A program made the position numbers and the translations under genes. The notes beneath the pieces were generated by a model that was not told the origin of the DNA, made no database searches, and saw nothing but the letters and a program-made list of their open reading frames with translations. Source: UBA7672 sp031419455 (GTDB lineage: Bacteria; Pseudomonadota; Alphaproteobacteria; Caulobacterales; Hyphomonadaceae). From it: DNA of 64,000 nucleotides. Each line of letters opens with the position of its first letter. Position 1 is the first letter of the stretch. Shown piece by piece: positions 59,454 to 64,000 of this stretch. Where the stretch lies: NCBI GenBank assembly GCA_031419455.1, contig JANOKS010000071.1, forward strand, positions 1 through 64,000. Direction: 5' to 3'.

Positions 59454-59724
59454 CCAGAGCCCCCAGAGCGATTGCACCCTGACCTACCGCTGCGCGTGGT
59501 CAAGGCCAATTCACCAGATGTGAGCTCGGCCTCCAATGAGCCGCTGGACTGGGCCTTCGCTTGAAACCGCGAACGCCGCGCGGCCGCCCCTTGTGCGGGG
59601 AACCCGAAACCCTACCTCTTGCTCTGGATCAGAACCCGGCCAACAGGCGGGTGCATGATCCATCAGGATGCCGGTTTCGGGTCTCGGGACGTGCTTGCCG
59701 ACTGCTTTTCACAAGGGTCAATTC

Positions 59725-62343
59725 ATGGACTTCGAACGCTATACTGAGCGCGCACGCGCAGCCGTTCAGAGCGCCCAGACGAGCGCGCTTGCCAGCGGCC
59801 ATCCGCAGATTTTTCCTGAACATCTGATCAAGGCGATGTTCGCGGACCGCGACCGGCTTGCGCTGAACCTCATCCGCGCGGCCGGGGGCAATCCGGAGCT
59901 GGCGCATTCCAGTATCGACAAACTGCTGGCCTCGCATCCGAAGAGCACGGGCGGCGCGCAGCCGGGGCTGAGCCAGGATCTCGCGCGGCTGTTCCAGCTG
60001 GCGGAGGAAGACGCCAAGGCGGCGGGTGACGACTATGTCACCGTCGAGCGCCTGCTGCTTTCCGCAACCAAGATGAAGACCAAGGCCGCCGATGCGCTGA
60101 ACGCCGCCGGGGCTACGACCGGCGCGTTGGTGAAGGCCATCTCCGAGCTACGCAAGGGTCGAACGGCGGACACGGCGACGTCGGAAGAGAAGTATGAGGC
60201 GCTGAAGAAGTATGCGCGCGATCTCACCGAGGCGGCGCGGTCGGGCAAGCTCGATCCGGTGATCGGGCGCGATGAAGAGATCCGGCGCTGCATCCAGGTA
60301 CTGAGCCGCCGGACCAAGAACAATCCTGTGCTGATCGGCGAGCCGGGGGTGGGCAAAACCGCCATTGCGGAAGGTCTCGCGATTCGCATCGTCAATGGCG
60401 ACGTGCCGGACAGCCTGAAAGAGAAGAGCCTGATGGCGCTCGACATGGGATCGCTGATCGCGGGCGCGAAATTTCGTGGCGAGTTCGAGGAGCGGCTGAA
60501 GTCCGTGCTGCAGGAAGTTACGCAGGCAGAAGGCCAGGTGATCCTGTTCATCGATGAGATGCACACGCTGGTCGGCGCGGGCAAGGCAGAGGGCGCCATG
60601 GATGCGTCGAACCTGCTGAAGCCAGCGCTGGCGCGGGGCGAGCTGCACTGTGTGGGCGCGACGACACTCGAGGAATACCGCAAGCATGTGGAGAAGGACG
60701 CGGCGCTGGCGCGGCGTTTCCAGCCGGTGTTTGTCGGCGAGCCGAGCGTCGAGGACACGATCTCGATCCTGCGCGGGCTGAAGGAGAAGTACGAGGTTCA
60801 CCACGGCATCCGGATTTCCGACGCCGCCATCGTGGCGTCGGCCACGCTGTCGAACCGCTACATCACGGATCGTTTCCTGCCGGACAAGGCCATCGACCTG
60901 ATGGACGAGGCGGCGGCGCGGCTGCGCATGGCGGTGGAGTCGAAGCCGGAAGAGCTCGACGAGATCGACCGCCGCCTGATGCAGATTCGCATCGAGGCGG
61001 AAGCTCTCAAGAAGGAGAAGGACGACGCGTCCAAGGACCGGCTGAAGCGGCGCGAGGTCGAGATCAAGGAACTGCAGGCGAAGTCGGATGAAATCTCCGC
61101 CGCGTGGAAGGCCGAGAAGGGCCGCCTTGCGGGCGCGACCAATGCGAAGGAGCGGCTCGACAAGGCGCGCGCCGAACTGGCCGACGCCGAGCGCCGTTCC
61201 GACTGGGCGCGCGCGGGACAGATCAAGTATGGCGACATCCCGGCGCTGGAGAAGTTGATCTCGGAGTCCGAGAGCAAGACCGATACTTCCGTCGGCGCGA
61301 AGGCGCCGCTGGTGAAGGAAGAGGTGGACGCGGAGGCGATTGCCGCGGTTGTCTCGCGCTGGACGGGGATTCCCGTCGACAAGATGATGGAGGGCGAGCG
61401 CGAGAAGCTGCTCGGCATGGAAGACGGACTACGCAAGCGCGTGGTCGGCCAGGACGAGGCGTTGGAGATCGTCGCCAATGCGGTGCGCCGTGCGCGCGCT
61501 GGCCTGCAGGATCCGGGCCGGCCGATCGGCAGCTTCATCTTTGTTGGCCCTACGGGCGTCGGAAAGACCGAGCTGACCAAGGCGCTTGCCGAGTTCCTGT
61601 TTGATGATGAGCATGCGGTGCTGCGCCTGGACATGTCGGAATACATGGAGAAGCACGCGGTCAGCCGCATGATCGGCGCGCCTCCGGGCTATGTCGGTTA
61701 TGAGGAAGGCGGCGCGCTGACCGAAGCTGTGCGGCGCAGGCCGTATCAGGTGATCCTGTTCGACGAGATCGAGAAGGCGCACCCGGACGTGTTCAACACG
61801 CTGCTGCAGGTGCTCGACGATGGGCGCCTGACCGATGGCCAGGGCCGCACGGTGAACTTCAACAACACCGTCATCATCATGACGTCGAACCTCGGCGCGC
61901 ATGCGATTGCGGACGACAAGTCGGAAGGCGACATCTCGGGCCGCACGCGGGACGAGGTGATGGAAGCCATTCGCGCGCACTTCCGTCCGGAATTCCTGAA
62001 CCGCATCGACGAGATCGTGTTCTTCAAGCGCCTCGGACGTGGCGAGATCGATCGCATTGTCGGCGTGCAGCTGAAGCGGCTGGAGAAAATCCTCGCCGAT
62101 CGCCGCATGACCATCAGCGTGACGGACACGGCGATGCACTGGCTGGCGGAGCGCGGCTACGACCCCGTCTATGGCGCGCGTCCGTTGAAACGCGTGATCC
62201 AGAAGGAGCTGCAGGACCCCCTCGCCCGCCGCATTCTTGAGGGTCGCATCAAGGACGGCGATGCAATCCTCGTGACCGTCGATGGCGGCGCGCTGTCGCT
62301 GAACGGCGTCCCGGCGGACGTGAAGAAGACCGGGTTGAATTAG
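59725..62343 (+). CDS. clpB: ClpB disaggregase
   Basis: An 872-residue Hsp100 hexamer that works with DnaK to pull apart aggregated proteins after heat stress. The double N-terminal Clp repeat is present (YTERARAAVQSAQTSALASG; HPQIFPEHLIKAMFADRD). Walker A of AAA1 is GEPGVGKTAIAEGLA and Walker B VILFIDEMHTLVGAG. A middle coiled-coil domain (about residues 405-530; DEIDRRLMQIRIEAEALKKE) separates AAA1 from AAA2, whose Walker A is GPTGVGKTELTKALA. The sensor and C-terminal YDPVYGARPLKRVIQKELQD are typical. The ATG has AAGGG upstream. Confidence 0.97.
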   Translation: MDFERYTERARAAVQSAQTSALASGHPQIFPEHLIKAMFADRDRLALNLIRAAGGNPELAHSSIDKLLASHPKSTGGAQPGLSQDLARLFQLAEEDAKAAGDDYVTVERLLLSATKMKTKAADALNAAGATTGALVKAISELRKGRTADTATSEEKYEALKKYARDLTEAARSGKLDPVIGRDEEIRRCIQVLSRRTKNNPVLIGEPGVGKTAIAEGLAIRIVNGDVPDSLKEKSLMALDMGSLIAGAKFRGEFEERLKSVLQEVTQAEGQVILFIDEMHTLVGAGKAEGAMDASNLLKPALARGELHCVGATTLEEYRKHVEKDAALARRFQPVFVGEPSVEDTISILRGLKEKYEVHHGIRISDAAIVASATLSNRYITDRFLPDKAIDLMDEAAARLRMAVESKPEELDEIDRRLMQIRIEAEALKKEKDDASKDRLKRREVEIKELQAKSDEISAAWKAEKGRLAGATNAKERLDKARAELADAERRSDWARAGQIKYGDIPALEKLISESESKTDTSVGAKAPLVKEEVDAEAIAAVVSRWTGIPVDKMMEGEREKLLGMEDGLRKRVVGQDEALEIVANAVRRARAGLQDPGRPIGSFIFVGPTGVGKTELTKALAEFLFDDEHAVLRLDMSEYMEKHAVSRMIGAPPGYVGYEEGGALTEAVRRRPYQVILFDEIEKAHPDVFNTLLQVLDDGRLTDGQGRTVNFNNTVIIMTSNLGAHAIADDKSEGDISGRTRDEVMEAIRAHFRPEFLNRIDEIVFFKRLGRGEIDRIVGVQLKRLEKILADRRMTISVTDTAMHWLAERGYDPVYGARPLKRVIQKELQDPLARRILEGRIKDGDAILVTVDGGALSLNGVPADVKKTGLN

Positions 62344-62586
62344 TCAGGTTGGTGTCAGCAACGGAGACGGGCGGTGGGGCGATCCTTAGCGCGTTCTCGC
62401 GCCACGCGAGTCATCGTTCCATTGCCCCAACGGCGCCGTGTCACCGAGGGGTCACACTTGATGACTGCTTCGTTCATTTCGGCGCGTATCGGTTGCAGCG
62501 TGTTGCAGCGGATGACGCGGGGGCCCAGCTTCCACCCACAAAGACCGCCCAGGGTGATGGGCGGCAGTGGGAGAGTTCAGAATGAA

Positions 62587-64000
62587 TTGAGGGCATTGAA
62601 GTACGCCATCCTCGCGGGCGTCGCCGCAGCGCCGCTGCTGTTCGGCCAGGCGATCGCGCAACCGACGGCTAGCGATGAGGACATCGTCACCGGCACGCGC
62701 GTCGCTGATCGCACCGCGCTCGATACGGCCGTGGCCGTCGATGTGGTGGGCGCCGAGGAACTGCAAAAGGGCGGCGTGTCCGAGGTGAACCAGGCGCTGT
62801 CCGTCGCGCTGCCTTCGTTCAACTTCCCGCGCCCCGCGCTCAATGACGGCACCGACACGGTGCGCCCCGCCGCGCTGCGCGGCCTCGCGCCCGACCAGAC
62901 GCTTGTGCTGGTGAACTCCAAGCGCCGCCATGCGGCCTCGCTCGTCAACGTCAACGGATCGATCGGGCGCGGCTCGTCCGCCGTCGACATGAACACCATC
63001 CCGTCGAACGCCATCTCCTCCGTCGAGGTGCGGCGCGTCGGCGCAGTATGGCTCGGACGCAATCGCCGGCGTCATCAACGTGCGTCTGCGCGAAGCTGCC
63101 GATGGCGGCGGCGCGTCGGCGTCCTATGGCTGGCGTGAATCGGAATACACCGTGCCGGTCACCCCTCCGGTTGCCGGCCTGCCGATCACGGTCGGCCCCG
63201 AGATTTCGCGCAGCGTGAGCGATGGCCAGGTGCTGACGCTCAGCGCGTGGAAAGGCCTGGCGCTCGGCCAGGAGGGCTTCGTCACCGTGACAGGCGAAGT
63301 GAAGATGCAGGAGCGCTCCGAGCGCGACGGCTTCGACACGCGGCAGAACTATCCGCTGGTCGGGACCGCCTTCGATCCGCGCGAGGCCACATTCGAACGC
63401 TTCAACGCATGGACGGGCGAGCCCAAGATCGACCAGTACACCGTGTTCGCCAATGCGGGATACGACCTTGCGGGCGGCGCGTCGTTGTATGGCTGGGGCA
63501 GCTATCAGTACCGCGACTCGACGTCGGCCGGCTTCTACCGCCGCGCCCTCGACGCGCGCAACGTGATCGAGATCTATCCCGATGGCTTCCTGCCGCTGAT
63601 CAATCCGGAAGTGGAAGACGCCTCGGCCGCCGGCGGAATGCGCTTTGCTCTCGGCGACTGGGACATGGACGCCTCGCTCGTCTACGGCTCCAACAAGATG
63701 GACTTCACCATCACCAACACGCTGAACCGCTCGCTCGGGCCAGCCTCGAAGACCACATTTGACGCTGGCGGCTTCCAGTACCAGCAGGTTGTCGCGAACG
63801 TCTCCGGCGTGAAGCAGTACAATGTCGGCCTCGCCTCCCCGCTCAACGTGGCGGCTGGCGTCGAGGCGCGGCAGGAGTTCTACGACATCACTGCCGGCGA
63901 GCCGGACAGCTACCGCAATGGCGGCGTGCTGCTCGGCGGCGCACCGACCGCTTCGGGCAGCCAGGTGTTCCCGGGCTTCCGTCCCGCCAACGAGGTGGAG
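62587..64000 (+). pseudogene. TonB-dependent receptor, frameshifted and cut by the window end
   Basis: An outer-membrane TonB-dependent receptor. A signal peptide (LKYAILAGVAAAPLLFGQAI) is followed by the plug domain: VAVDVVGAEELQKGGVSEVN, LRGLAPDQTLVLVNSKRRHA. Frame 1 then breaks at about 63031. The rest of the plug and barrel continue in another frame (AQYGSDAIAGVINVRLREAA to the window end). Restoring eight bases would give the family motif E-V-L-R-D-G-A-S-A-Q-Y-G. The start is uncertain: TTG at 62587 is preferred for the signal peptide. It is either a true pseudogene or a sequencing/assembly error. Confidence 0.82.

Noticed and set aside
59454..59724. Heat-shock (sigma32) promoter for clpB
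   Set aside because: A CTTGAAA at about 59560 resembles a -35 element, but no acceptable -10 lies at the correct distance. A 9-base inverted repeat (CCCGAAACC / GGTTTCGGG) is present, of unknown meaning.

Overview
The window is GC-rich, gene-dense chromosome from an alphaproteobacterium. Two clusters point to a dimorphic, CtrA-controlled swimmer of the Caulobacterales, probably Hyphomonadaceae-like: the cell-cycle regulators CtrA and SciP, and a flagellar gene set regulated by the sigma54 activator FlbD. TonB receptor, lipoprotein, Tat and beta-barrel signatures show a Gram-negative cell. No rRNA, tRNA, CRISPR array or transposase was recognised. The family-level placement is inference.

Layout. 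0-12 kb: mnmA 5' end, a toxin-antitoxin pair followed by a HEPN-like gene, an Fe-S photolyase, a sorbosone-dehydrogenase-like protein, a 59-residue cysteine-rich protein, prfA, MAPEG, a Tat-exported Gfo/Idh oxidoreductase, a lactate-dehydrogenase homologue, an HNH nuclease and a tannase/feruloyl esterase. 12-29.4 kb: flagellar locus. flgK-flgL reads leftward and fliK-flgD-flgE rightward from a shared region holding two opposed sigma54-type promoters. Then come sciP and a long run fliF-fliG-fliH-fliN-flbD-flhA-flhF-flhG, preceded by a CtrA-like box. 37-39.8 kb: fliI-fliJ diverge from ctrA, whose upstream region is crowded with GANTC (CcrM) sites.

29.4-37 kb is accessory in character: a noncoding stretch, then a seven-helix membrane protein, a CPBP protease, a secreted protein and a TIR-TPR protein, all on the plus strand. 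They are separated by copies of one dispersed repeat that carries the 3' end of a small gene, intact only at 36410-36685. 40-64 kb is mixed metabolism: three lipoprotein alpha/beta hydrolases, an acyltransferase, a fatty acid desaturase, uvrC with a palindromic element inserted in frame, GrpB, a HEIHH protein, an amidohydrolase, an acyl-CoA dehydrogenase / enoyl-CoA hydratase pair split by an atypical HEPN-like gene, a TetR-EmrA-EmrB efflux unit, clpB, and a TonB receptor broken by an apparent 8-base deletion.

The regulatory logic is visible. CtrA (with SciP as its modulator) would switch on the fliF operon, which encodes FlbD. FlbD with sigma54 would then activate the hook and hook-associated genes on the opposed promoters. 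Many intergenic gaps hold long palindromic REP-like elements of several families.
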